Shown: piece by piece, positions 7,259 through 13,738 of the stretch
Numbering within the stretch: position 1 is the stretch's first letter
How the letters are laid out: each line of letters opens with the position of its first letter
DNA from: CAZWBR01 sp964404205
GTDB lineage: Bacteria > Bacteroidota > Bacteroidia > Bacteroidales > Prolixibacteraceae
Assembly: GCA_964404205.1 (NCBI GenBank)
Contig: CAYOJD010000088.1
Span: 1-13,738, forward strand
Direction: 5' to 3'
DNA length: 13,738 nucleotides
Made by a program: the position numbers and the translations under genes
The notes under the pieces: generated by a model
Database searches by the model: none
Seen by the model: the letters and a program-made list of their open reading frames with translations, nothing else
What the model was told of the DNA's origin: nothing

Positions 7259-8616
7259 GCGAAAATCGTCTCTTTGAATATCTCCGAAACGGTTGGGTGC
7301 GGGAAAACCACCTCTTCCATCTCTTTCAGGGTCATCTCCATTTCGATGGCCATACAGGCGCCGTAAATCATCTCGCTCGACGGGTTACCCAGCATGTGAA
7401 CGCCAAGCACCTCGCCATATTTAGTCCCCACCAGCACCTTGCACAAACCGCTTCCGCCTTCATTTTCGGCAATAAAACGTCCGGCATAGGCCATGGGTAA
7501 CTTCACCACTTTATATTCGATATTTTTCTCTTTGGCCACCTCTTCGGTAAGCCCGACACCCGAGAATTCGGGATTGGTATAAACCACCCCCGGAATGGCA
7601 TTGTAGCGCATCTGGTCGTTGCGGCCGGTCAGGTTATTGACTACCACTTCGCCCTCGCGGCTGGCCGTATGGGCCAACAGTGAAAAACCGGTAACGTCGC
7701 CTGCCGCAAATACATTGGGCACATTGGTGCGCATCTTTTCGTCCACTTTGATGCCCCCTTTCAAAAGCTCGACACCCAGATTTTCGAGGCCGAAACCTTT
7801 GGTTACCGGACGGCGCCCCACGCTTACCAGTATCTTTTCGCCAACAACCGACTGCAACTGGCCATCTTTTTCGAAGACAACTTCGTTGCCTTTTACTTCG
7901 GTCACTTTCGACGAGAGGTTGAAAACCACCCCTTTTTTGGCATAGAACTGACGCAGCATCACGGCCATCTCTTTGTCCATGCCGGTCAGGATTTCGTCGA
8001 GCATCTCTACAACAGTCACTTTTGTACCGAGGCTGTTGAAGAAGCTGGCAAATTCCATCCCGATAACGCCACCGCCAATAATGACCAGCGACTCGGGTTT
8101 ATCTTTAAGTTTCAGTATTTCACGATTGGTAAGGATAACCTCGCCAGGCGTACCCAAACCGGGAATGGGGGGCACAAATGCTTCGGAACCGGTGCAAATC
8201 AACAGGTTTGCGGCCAGCACCAATGTTTCGCCCGAAACAATTTCGACACCCGCACCGCTGCGCCCTTTGATAGTCGCTTCGCCCTTGACCACCTCAACAT
8301 GATGCTCTTTCATCTTCAGGCCAACGCCACCCACCAATTTTTTCACCACTTTTTCCTTACGCTGCATCATCTTGCCAAAATCGAACGAAACCTCTTTGGC
8401 TTCAATCCCATATTTGCTTGCGCCGATGGCATTATCGTACAATTTTGCACTGTAAAGCAATGTTTTGGTGGGAATACAGCCTTCGTTCAAACAAACACCG
8501 CCCAATTCGCCTTTTTCGAAAAGCACAACCTTTAAACCTTTCTTTCCGGCACGTTCTGCGGCCACATATCCTGCAGGGCCTCCGCCGATAATCGCCAAAT
8601 CGTAATTCACTGACAT
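7252..8616 (-). CDS. lpdA: Dihydrolipoyl dehydrogenase (E3)
   Basis: 454 aa, a normal length for the family. The FAD-binding motif GGGPAG is at 11-16 and the redox-active disulfide is C42/C47 in GGVCLNEGCIPTK. The NAD-binding turn GGGVIGMEFASF is near 180, and the FAD motif reads NVFAAGDVTG. The C-terminal catalytic pair is H440 and E445 in PHPTVSE; the preceding HxH histidine of many family members is replaced (FPHPT). The enzyme reoxidises dihydrolipoamide on E2 and makes NADH. The gene starts 18 bp after the E2 stop and, unusually for this window, has a clear Shine-Dalgarno (AGGAG about 9 nt before ATG), which suits translation from an internal operon position. It is probably the dedicated E3 of this complex; a second E3 elsewhere in the genome is likely. 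Confidence 0.95.
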   Translation of the reverse strand: MSVNYDLAIIGGGPAGYVAAERAGKKGLKVVLFEKGELGGVCLNEGCIPTKTLLYSAKLYDNAIGASKYGIEAKEVSFDFGKMMQRKEKVVKKLVGGVGLKMKEHHVEVVKGEATIKGRSGAGVEIVSGETLVLAANLLICTGSEAFVPPIPGLGTPGEVILTNREILKLKDKPESLVIIGGGVIGMEFASFFNSLGTKVTVVEMLDEILTGMDKEMAVMLRQFYAKKGVVFNLSSKVTEVKGNEVVFEKDGQLQSVVGEKILVSVGRRPVTKGFGLENLGVELLKGGIKVDEKMRTNVPNVFAAGDVTGFSLLAHTASREGEVVVNNLTGRNDQMRYNAIPGVVYTNPEFSGVGLTEEVAKEKNIEYKVVKLPMAYAGRFIAENEGGSGLCKVLVGTKYGEVLGVHMLGNPSSEMIYGACMAIEMEMTLKEMEEVVFPHPTVSEIFKETIFAF

Positions 8617-8634
8617 AATTTTTTCTCCTATTGA

Positions 8635-9948
8635 TTAAAGTTCAAAATCTAAGTTTTCGATTTCTGTCGCAATTTGTTTCAAAAATCGCGTCGCTTCGCC
8701 TCCATCAAGTGCCTGATGGTTGTACGTTAAACTTAGACCAAGATACGGAACAAAGCCGTAAACTCCATCGCCCAAATCTTTGGGGCGCGGAACAATAGTA
8801 TTCACCCCCAGAATAGCCGATTGCGGCAGATTGATAACCGGGGTAAACATTTCGACGCCATAATTTCCAAGGTTGGAAACGGTAAATGTAGCAGCTTCCG
8901 AAGCGAGCAATTCGGGATTAACGCTTCCCTTGCGACAGGCGGCAGCCACCTCGCGCAACTGGTTCGAAAGCCCCTGTATCGACAGATCGTCGGCATTGCG
9001 GATAACCGGTACCATCAACCCGCGGTCGGTATCGACGGCTACGCCGAGATGTATTTTCCTGAAATATTTGATGCTGTCGCCCAGAAAATGGCTGTTGACC
9101 TGCGGAAATTGCTGCAAAGCCTTAATCACCGCAAAGCAAACCATGTCGTTCAGCGTAATGTTGATCGGATAACCACCATCGACAGCCTTCTTCACCTTTT
9201 TACGCAGGGTTTGTACCCGACGGGCATCGGCACCCAAATGATGGGTCAACTGGGCCGAGTTCTGCAACGACTGATGCATCGCTTTGGCTATCAGTTTTCG
9301 AATATTCGATAGTTTTTTGATTTCAAAATCGTCAGTATAGATGGGCTGAATAGTCGTCATATCTTTGGCCGTAACCACGCCACCCAGTCCGCTGCCCGAT
9401 GCCGAAGGTTGTAACTGCCCTTCAACGGCCATCTTTTTGGCCAGTGGCGTAACTTTGGGATGCGAAGCCATCGCGGCCTGAATATCCTGCTCAATAATCC
9501 TTCCGCCGGGGCCGCTCCCTTTCATTCCCGAAAGCGATATCCCCTCTTTTTCGGCCAGATGTTTAGCCCTTGGCGATACAAATGATACCGATGAACCTTC
9601 GTTCCCTTCGGTTACGACCGGCTGCAAAGGTTGCAGTGCTGTTGAAACTTCAGCTACAGCCACTGCCTCAACCGTTGTAGTTGGTTCGGCCTTTGCCTGA
9701 TAGCTTTCACCGGCTTCGCCAATCACGCAAACATCGGTCAGCACGGGAACTTCGTCGCCCACCTGAAAGAAGATATCAAGCAATATCCCATCGACCGGGG
9801 CAAACTCTTCGAACGAGGCTTTGTCGGTTTCGTAGGCAAAAAGCAACTCCCCTTTCACAATAGGCTCGCCCTTCTGTTTCCCCCACTCGGTGATGATACA
9901 ACTCTCGACTGACTGTCCCTGCTTGGGCATAATTACGATTGTGGCCAT
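8635..9948 (-). CDS. Dihydrolipoamide acyltransferase (E2) with two subunit-binding-like motifs
   Basis: 437 aa from the ATG at 9948. A longer open frame starts at 10014 but would cover the promoter and operator, and family homology begins at MATIVIMPKQGQ. One lipoyl domain (1-78) carries the lipoylated lysine K43 in ETDKASF. An Ala/Val/Thr/Pro-rich linker follows (80-120). Two segments look like peripheral subunit-binding domains: SPRAKHLAEKEG...GSGPGGRIIEQDI (125-156) and VTPLAKKMAVEG...GSGLGGVVTAKDM (166-197). The catalytic domain (about 210-437) has the trimer-forming core and the active site HQALDGG, with H411 and D415. E2 transfers the acyl group from E1 to CoA and forms the complex core. 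It is the first gene of the operon, just downstream of the promoter and operator. The order E2-E3-E1 is unusual, as E1 commonly leads. Acyl specificity (acetyl or longer) cannot be read. Confidence 0.93.
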   Translation of the reverse strand: MATIVIMPKQGQSVESCIITEWGKQKGEPIVKGELLFAYETDKASFEEFAPVDGILLDIFFQVGDEVPVLTDVCVIGEAGESYQAKAEPTTTVEAVAVAEVSTALQPLQPVVTEGNEGSSVSFVSPRAKHLAEKEGISLSGMKGSGPGGRIIEQDIQAAMASHPKVTPLAKKMAVEGQLQPSASGSGLGGVVTAKDMTTIQPIYTDDFEIKKLSNIRKLIAKAMHQSLQNSAQLTHHLGADARRVQTLRKKVKKAVDGGYPINITLNDMVCFAVIKALQQFPQVNSHFLGDSIKYFRKIHLGVAVDTDRGLMVPVIRNADDLSIQGLSNQLREVAAACRKGSVNPELLASEAATFTVSNLGNYGVEMFTPVINLPQSAILGVNTIVPRPKDLGDGVYGFVPYLGLSLTYNHQALDGGEATRFLKQIATEIENLDFEL

Positions 9949-9969
9949 AACGGTTGATTCATTTGAGGA

Positions 9970-10000
9970 CAAATCTATACGAATATACTTGTAAATACAA
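9970..10000 (-). promoter_or_regulatory. Predicted Bacteroidota promoter for the E2-led operon
   Basis: On the minus strand TAGATTTG (9970-9977) matches TAnnTTTG exactly, and TTG (9998-10000) lies 20 nt upstream. The predicted transcript start is about 15 nt before the ATG at 9948. No comparable promoter is seen in the downstream spacers of the cluster, so this one probably drives E2, E3, E1, PHP, SDR and the zinc dehydrogenase. Confidence 0.7.
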
Positions 10001-10002
10001 GT
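9987..10002. promoter_or_regulatory. Candidate GntR operator, perfect inverted repeat
   Basis: ACTTGTA-AA-TACAAGT is a perfect 7-bp inverted repeat with a 2-bp centre. It has the TTGTA..TACAA pattern bound by several GntR-family regulators. It covers the -33 element of the E2 promoter, so binding should block polymerase. The regulator gene is 150 bp away and divergent. Confidence 0.7.
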
Positions 10003-10080
10003 TAAAACCAACAATTCACTTGTTAATTTTTTTTATCAATACAAACTATTGTTTTCAGTGTATTTGAAACAAATAATCAC

Positions 10081-10096
10081 TATACTTGTAAACACA
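10081..10096. promoter_or_regulatory. Second, imperfect copy of the operator upstream of gntR
   Basis: TATACTTGTAAACACA repeats 9984-9999 with one mismatch in 16, but the right arm of the palindrome is lost. It lies 57 bp before the gntR start. TATACTTG is one base off the TAnnTTTG -7 element, although no -33 box stands at the right distance, so the gntR promoter itself remains uncertain. Further loose ACTTGT or AGTTGT half-sites are at 10018 and 10112. Confidence 0.5.
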
Positions 10097-10152
10097 TTTT
10101 ACACTAAAATTCAGTTGTAAAACAAAAAAAAGACAACTTGCCATTCCCCAAT

Positions 10153-10869
10153 ATGGAGAAAGAGGTGACCATTCCGCTGCACAGCAAGGTTTACGAAACA
10201 TTGCGCAGCCATATCGATGAAGGAATTTACAACGAAGGCGACCTGCTGCCATCGGAAAATGAATTGTGTGCCGTCCACCGGGTAACACGCCCCACCATCC
10301 GCAAGGCGCTCGACCGGCTCACCAACGAAGGCTATATCGTTCGCCGACAGGGCAAAGGAAGTATTGTTCGGGGAGCGCCCAAAGGGGTAGGCATTCTCTC
10401 GCTCACCGGGACCACCTCGGCTATCGGACAGGAAAAGCTGACTACAATTATCGTTGGTAAACCTGAAATTAGAAACTGGGAGGAGGCTTTTACCTTTTCG
10501 CTCACGCCCTACGAGAAAGAGTCGGGATGTATCTATATGGAGCGGTTGCGGCTGGTCAACAACAAACCGGTTTTTTTCGACATTACCATGATACCCAACA
10601 TCAATCTGCCGCGCTTCACCGCGCGCAACTTCGACAATAAATCACTGTTTGATATCCTGCGGAAGAACTACCGCATCGAGGTACAGGGAGGCGAACAGAA
10701 ACTATTGGCCATCACTGCCGACAAAACACTGCAACACCACTTTGGCGTAAGCGCCAGCCACCCGGTGCTGCAACTCAACCGCAAAATCGAAACCAACCGA
10801 CCGGGGTTTTACATTTACAGTCAGGTTTTTTGCAATACCGAGGAGTATACGTTGTACGGAACTTTCTAA
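10153..10869 (+). CDS. GntR-family transcriptional regulator, HutC subfamily (UTRA domain)
   Basis: 238 aa from the ATG at 10153; an in-frame TTG five codons upstream is less likely. The N-terminal winged helix-turn-helix (8-72) shows the usual pattern: YETLRSHIDEGIYNEGDLLPSE, then VTRPTIRKALDRLTNEGYIVRRQGKGS. The C-terminal part (about 85-235) fits the UTRA ligand-binding fold, with RLRLVNNKPVFFDITMIP and a final strand IYSQVFCNTEEYTLYG. HutC-type regulators are usually repressors released by a sugar phosphate or another small pathway metabolite. The gene diverges from the E2-led operon, and a perfect inverted repeat sits on that operon's promoter, so it is very probably the operon's regulator. 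The effector is unknown. The 76-bp gap to the convergent smpB holds no clear terminator. Confidence 0.92.
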   Translation: MEKEVTIPLHSKVYETLRSHIDEGIYNEGDLLPSENELCAVHRVTRPTIRKALDRLTNEGYIVRRQGKGSIVRGAPKGVGILSLTGTTSAIGQEKLTTIIVGKPEIRNWEEAFTFSLTPYEKESGCIYMERLRLVNNKPVFFDITMIPNINLPRFTARNFDNKSLFDILRKNYRIEVQGGEQKLLAITADKTLQHHFGVSASHPVLQLNRKIETNRPGFYIYSQVFCNTEEYTLYGTF

Positions 10870-10945
10870 AGAGGAAATGGTGAACGAACAATGTTTCGGC
10901 TTACAGAGGCTAATTTATCATTCCCCCTGTCTGCTTACCGGCGGC

Positions 10946-11401
10946 TCAATGCTTCCTTATCCTGTCCATCTCGCGGCGGGCATCTTTTTCCTTAAGGGAA
11001 TTGCGCTTGTCGTAAGTGGCCTTACCGCGGGCAAGGGCAATATCCAGCTTGGCCAACCCCTTCTCATTCAAGAAAAGGCGAATGGGGACAATGGTTAACC
11101 CGGTCTCTTTTATTTTGCGTTCGAGTTTACGCAACTCCTTTTTGGTCAGCAGCAGTTTGCGTTCGCGTAAGGCGACATGGTTGTTACAGGTACCGAAGTC
11201 GTACTCCGAGATATTGAGGTTCTTAATCAGCAGTTCGCCGCCAACAAAATAGCAATAAGCATCGTTCATGCTTACCTTGCTCATTCTGATGGATTTAATC
11301 TCAGTTCCCAGCAGCACAATACCGGCCGTGTATCGCTCGATAAATTCATAATCGAACGAAGCCCTTTTATTTTTAATGTTGATATTTTGCTGAAATGCCA
11401 T
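10946..11401 (-). CDS. smpB: SsrA-binding protein SmpB
   Basis: 151 aa from the ATG at 11401. The frame is open further upstream to 11494, but those residues overlap the end of the Yip1-like gene and the promoter, and the family starts near NINIKNKRASFDYE. Typical features are FIERYTAGIVLLGTEIKSIR, the basic segment RERKLLLTKKELRKLE and the C-terminal tail KGKATYDKR-like stretch ARGKATYDKRNSLKEKDARRE. SmpB is the small OB-fold protein that carries tmRNA to stalled ribosomes for trans-translation. The tmRNA gene ssrA is not visible in this window. Gene and function are secure. Confidence 0.96.
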   Translation of the reverse strand: MAFQQNINIKNKRASFDYEFIERYTAGIVLLGTEIKSIRMSKVSMNDAYCYFVGGELLIKNLNISEYDFGTCNNHVALRERKLLLTKKELRKLERKIKETGLTIVPIRLFLNEKGLAKLDIALARGKATYDKRNSLKEKDARREMDRIRKH

Positions 11402-11433
11402 ACAAACTGCTGTTATCAGGAGGGCAAAAATAA

Positions 11434-11463
11434 CAAATTTACGTTTGGGAAAATCCGGCTCAA
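11434..11463 (-). promoter_or_regulatory. Predicted promoter for smpB, overlapping the upstream stop codon
   Basis: On the minus strand TAAATTTG (11434-11441) matches TAnnTTTG and TTG (11461-11463) is 19 nt upstream. That TTG shares bases with the stop codon of the Yip1-like gene. A second TAnnTTTG (11425-11432) has no -33 partner. smpB can therefore be transcribed independently of its neighbour. Confidence 0.55.
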
Positions 11464-12038
11464 TAGAATGACTTAAATATTTCGGAGAGCACAAAGCTCG
11501 ACATCAGGTAAACCATCAGGATAACCATTGAGGCAAGGGCCGAAAAGTTCGACTGCTTTTCAACCGCAATTTTCAGCAGTACCGGGGTGCCCTGAAACAG
11601 GATATAGAAAAGGTACAGGGCGAAAAGGCCTACAATATAGAGCCAGGCCGAAAGTCCCAGCAATACCGACACAATCAGCAGTGGAACAAACGAATAGCCC
11701 ACCAGATTGGCTGCCAAATCGAGATTACGGGAGCCGTGGTAGGTCTTCAGCATTTCGTTGACCAGAATAATCGACAACGAAATGGAAACCGTCAGGATGG
11801 CCAGTTCGCGCAGGCCACGGAGTAAAATCAACTGCTGGTCGAAAGCCGTACCGGCAATACGGAGGTATTCGCCTATCATCGAGGTAAGCACCGCCAAAAT
11901 AATCAGCGGAAACACAAAATCCCTCATTAGCAGAAGTACAGGTGTATTTTCTTCCTTAATTTTTTTCCACTCCTCCTTTGGCCTGATAATGATTTCGATA
12001 CAGCGGACAATAATGGCTTTGATAAAATTAAAATTCAT
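11460..12038 (-). CDS. Yip1-like integral membrane protein, function unknown
   Basis: 192 aa from the ATG at 12038; a start seven codons upstream is open, but it falls at the predicted transcript start region. The short cytoplasmic-looking N-terminus (IIIRPKEEWKKIKEENT) is followed by about five hydrophobic segments: PLIILAVLTSMIG; ELAILTVSISLSIILV; YSFVPLLIVSVLLGL; WLYIVGLFALYLFYILF; and MVILMVYLMSSFVL. The P-x-E-W-x-x-I start and the conserved FVPLLI helix fit the bacterial Yip1 family. It is a single gene between smpB and the divergent miaA. Its role is unknown; the topology is clear. Confidence 0.75.
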   Translation of the reverse strand: MNFNFIKAIIVRCIEIIIRPKEEWKKIKEENTPVLLLMRDFVFPLIILAVLTSMIGEYLRIAGTAFDQQLILLRGLRELAILTVSISLSIILVNEMLKTYHGSRNLDLAANLVGYSFVPLLIVSVLLGLSAWLYIVGLFALYLFYILFQGTPVLLKIAVEKQSNFSALASMVILMVYLMSSFVLSEIFKSFY

Positions 12039-12058
12039 TCCATATCGGTTTTCGTACA

Positions 12059-12090
12059 CAAAAATAGCGTAATTTTCCCGTTAAATTCAA
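12059..12090 (-). promoter_or_regulatory. Predicted promoter for the Yip1-like gene
   Basis: On the minus strand TATTTTTG (12059-12066) matches TAnnTTTG and TTG (12088-12090) lies 21 nt upstream, giving a leader of about 14 nt before 12038. It occupies the 57-bp divergent gap shared with miaA. For miaA only a weak TAATTTTC (12070-12077) is seen on the plus strand. Confidence 0.5.
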
Positions 12091-12095
12091 TATTG

Positions 12096-13019
12096 ATGGG
12101 CAATTCGAACTACGATATGCTGACCATACTGGGGCCTACCGCATCGGGCAAAACCGGATTGGCAGCCCAACTGGCTCTCCGTCTGGAGGGTGAAATCATC
12201 TCGGCCGACTCGCGTCAAGTTTACCGCAATATGGATTTAGGCACCGGTAAAGATTTACAGGATTACATTGTCGACGGGAAACCGGTACCCTACCATCTGA
12301 TCGATATTGCCAATGCCGGCTACCAGTACAATGTCTTCGAATTTCAACGTGACTTTCTGAAAGTATATGCCGAAATGAAATCGCGGAACTGCTTTCCGGT
12401 AATGTGTGGCGGCAGCGGACTATACCTCGAAGCCGTGCTGAAAGGCTACCGGCTGATTCAGGTCCCGGTCAACGAACAACGGCGTGCTGAACTGGAACAG
12501 TTGTCGCTCGAGGCATTGACCGAAATATTAACCGGCTACAAATCGCTTCACAATACCAGCGATATCGAAAACAAAAAAAGGGCACTCAGGGCCATCGAAA
12601 TCGAAGAGTTTTGCAGGGCCAATCCGGGTATCGACCTCTCCTTCCCTGCCATCAACAGCCTGATTGTAGGGGTTAAATACGACCGAAACTCGCGCCGCAA
12701 CCGCATTACCCAACGACTGAAGCAACGGCTCAACGAAGGAATGGCAGATGAAGTGCGCAAGCTGCTCGACAGCGGACTGCAACCCGACGACCTTACCTAT
12801 TACGGCCTCGAATACAAATACCTCACCCTTTACATCACCGGCGAACTGACCTTCGACGAGATGTTTAACGGATTGAATACGGCCATCCACCAGTTTGCCA
12901 AACGGCAGATGACCTGGTTCCGCAAAATGGAGCGCGAAGGGTTCAATATTCGCTGGCTCGATGGCTATCAACCCACCGAACAAAAGGTTGAAACAGTACT
13001 CCGCTGGCTCAACGGCTAA
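12096..13019 (+). CDS. miaA: tRNA dimethylallyltransferase MiaA, divergent Bacteroidota type
   Basis: 307 aa from the ATG at 12096; the in-frame TTG just before it is not needed. The P-loop is GPTASGKT (13-20), followed by ADSRQVYRNMDLGTGK (37-52), CGGSGLYLEAV (104-114) and the terminal family signature AKRQMTWFR (268-276). MiaA transfers a dimethylallyl group to N6 of A37 in tRNAs reading UNN codons. Several segments differ from the common form: DSRQVY replaces DSMQVY, and the usual IGYKE stretch reads YGLEYKYL (236-243). This suggests the second, divergent MiaA type that Bacteroidota often carry beside a canonical copy (family knowledge, not checked here). It is divergent from the Yip1-like gene and followed by map, which has its own promoter. 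Confidence 0.93.
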   Translation: MGNSNYDMLTILGPTASGKTGLAAQLALRLEGEIISADSRQVYRNMDLGTGKDLQDYIVDGKPVPYHLIDIANAGYQYNVFEFQRDFLKVYAEMKSRNCFPVMCGGSGLYLEAVLKGYRLIQVPVNEQRRAELEQLSLEALTEILTGYKSLHNTSDIENKKRALRAIEIEEFCRANPGIDLSFPAINSLIVGVKYDRNSRRNRITQRLKQRLNEGMADEVRKLLDSGLQPDDLTYYGLEYKYLTLYITGELTFDEMFNGLNTAIHQFAKRQMTWFRKMEREGFNIRWLDGYQPTEQKVETVLRWLNG

Positions 13020-13044
13020 AGCGGCCAACGAACAAAAGCAGCCT

Positions 13045-13075
13045 TTTGATGTTAACAAAGGATAAATTACATTTG
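13045..13075 (+). promoter_or_regulatory. Predicted promoter for map
   Basis: TACATTTG (13068-13075) matches TAnnTTTG exactly, with TTTG (13045-13048) 19 nt upstream. The expected transcript start is about 14 nt before the ATG at 13096. This is the cleanest promoter in the window. Confidence 0.7.
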
Positions 13076-13095
13076 CAGCAGATTATTCGACCATT

Positions 13096-13738
13096 ATGAA
13101 TATCATTATCAAAACAGCAGAACAAATCGAAGGGATACGCCGAAGCGCCAAACTGGCCGGCGAAGCTCTGGTCTATATCGAGCCCTATGTGAAAGCCGGG
13201 GTCACCACCGAATATCTCGACCAGTTAATCCATCAGTTTATAGTCGAACGGGGGGCCATACCCGCCACCCTCAACTACAACGGCTACACCAAATCGAGCT
13301 GTATCTCGCTGAACGAAGTGGTTTGTCACGGGGTACCATCGCCCAAAACCACGTTGAAAGATGGCGATATCCTCAATATCGATGTCACCACCATTCTCGA
13401 CGGTTACTTTGGCGACACCAGCAAGATGTATACCGTAGGTACCGTTTCGCCCGAAGCCCAAAAGCTTATCGATGCCACCAAACATTGTCTCGATTTAGGC
13501 ATACAGCAGGTACGCCCCGGAAACTATGTGGGCAATATCGGGGCAGCCATTACCCGTTATGCCCAGGCGCAAGGCTACAGTGTGGTGTATGAATTTTGCG
13601 GACATGGTGTTGGCGTAGCCTTCCACGAAGAACCACAGATTGACCATGCTGCCCGTAAAAACAGTGGCCCCAAAATGCGTGCCGGCATGACCTTTACCAT
13701 CGAGCCGATGATCAACCAAGGCAAACCAAGGGTAAAGG
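13096..13738 (+). CDS. map: Methionine aminopeptidase type I, 3' end cut by the window
   Basis: The first 214 residues are present and the frame runs off the window edge without a stop. It starts MNIIIKTAEQIEGIRRSAKLAG, the usual type I N-terminus without a zinc-finger or SEC-C extension. The catalytic CHG histidine is H78, and the metal ligands visible are D96 (NIDVT), D107 (FGDTS), H170 (CGHGVG) and E203 (TIEPM); H177 lies in FHEEPQI. The fifth ligand, a glutamate near the C-terminus, falls beyond the window. The enzyme removes the initiator methionine from new proteins. Many Bacteroidota also have a map gene in the ribosomal-protein cluster, so this copy beside miaA may be a second one (inference). 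Confidence 0.95.
   Translation, partial: MNIIIKTAEQIEGIRRSAKLAGEALVYIEPYVKAGVTTEYLDQLIHQFIVERGAIPATLNYNGYTKSSCISLNEVVCHGVPSPKTTLKDGDILNIDVTTILDGYFGDTSKMYTVGTVSPEAQKLIDATKHCLDLGIQQVRPGNYVGNIGAAITRYAQAQGYSVVYEFCGHGVGVAFHEEPQIDHAARKNSGPKMRAGMTFTIEPMINQGKPRVK

Noticed and set aside
8821..9312. Plus-strand open frame of 163 codons inside E2
   Set aside because: It is antisense to the E2 catalytic domain and shows no recognisable family.
9949..10014. N-terminal extension of E2 by 22 residues
   Set aside because: It would place coding sequence over the consensus promoter and the operator; lipoyl-domain homology begins at the inner ATG.
10870..10945. Bidirectional terminator between gntR and smpB
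   Set aside because: The convergent gap has no clear GC-rich hairpin with flanking T-runs.
11402..11494. N-terminal extension of SmpB with a signal-peptide-like hydrophobic stretch
   Set aside because: SmpB is cytoplasmic, family homology starts after this part, and the extension overlaps the neighbouring gene and the smpB promoter.

Overview
The window reads as a piece of a Bacteroidota chromosome, probably Bacteroidales/Marinilabiliales-like (lineage is inferred). Five genes are preceded by the Bacteroidota promoter (-7 TAnnTTTG, -33 TTG/TTTG, 18-21 nt apart), most start codons lack a Shine-Dalgarno sequence, and MiaA and the fused E1 are of types familiar from this phylum. No tRNA, rRNA, CRISPR array, insertion sequence or phage gene is visible.

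Left and centre (about 1-9950, all minus strand): a tightly packed catabolic cluster, read from right to left. It starts at a promoter near 9970-10000 and runs E2 acyltransferase, E3 dihydrolipoyl dehydrogenase, a fused alpha-beta thiamine-dependent E1, a PHP-fold metal-dependent protein, a short-chain dehydrogenase with an unusual N-terminal extension, and a zinc dehydrogenase of the L-sorbose-1-phosphate reductase (SorE) type. A SatP acetate/succinate transporter follows with its own promoter. The dehydrogenases suggest interconversion of a polyol or ketose (possibly phosphorylated), the PHP protein a hydrolytic or phosphoesterase step, and the E1-E2-E3 set conversion of a resulting 2-oxo compound (or acetoin-like diketone) to an acyl-CoA. 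The substrate cannot be read from the sequence; this is the most likely undescribed system here.

Regulation (9949-10152): a divergent GntR/HutC-type repressor gene (10153-10869, plus) faces the cluster. A perfect 7-bp inverted repeat, ACTTGTA-AA-TACAAGT, covers the -33 box of the E2 promoter, and a near copy of its left part lies upstream of gntR. The simplest reading is a substrate-responsive switch of the six-gene unit plus autoregulation.

Right (10946-13738): housekeeping genes. smpB (trans-translation) and a Yip1-like membrane protein are on the minus strand; miaA (tRNA A37 prenylation) and map (methionine aminopeptidase, cut by the window end) are on the plus strand.

Spacers: the three long spacers inside the catabolic cluster (1993-2065, 4471-4570, 7040-7251) all hold short tandem repeats with a 7-bp or 21-bp (3 x 7) period, each array different in sequence. 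One 21-bp array overlaps the E3 stop codon and stays open in the E3 frame as heptapeptide repeats.
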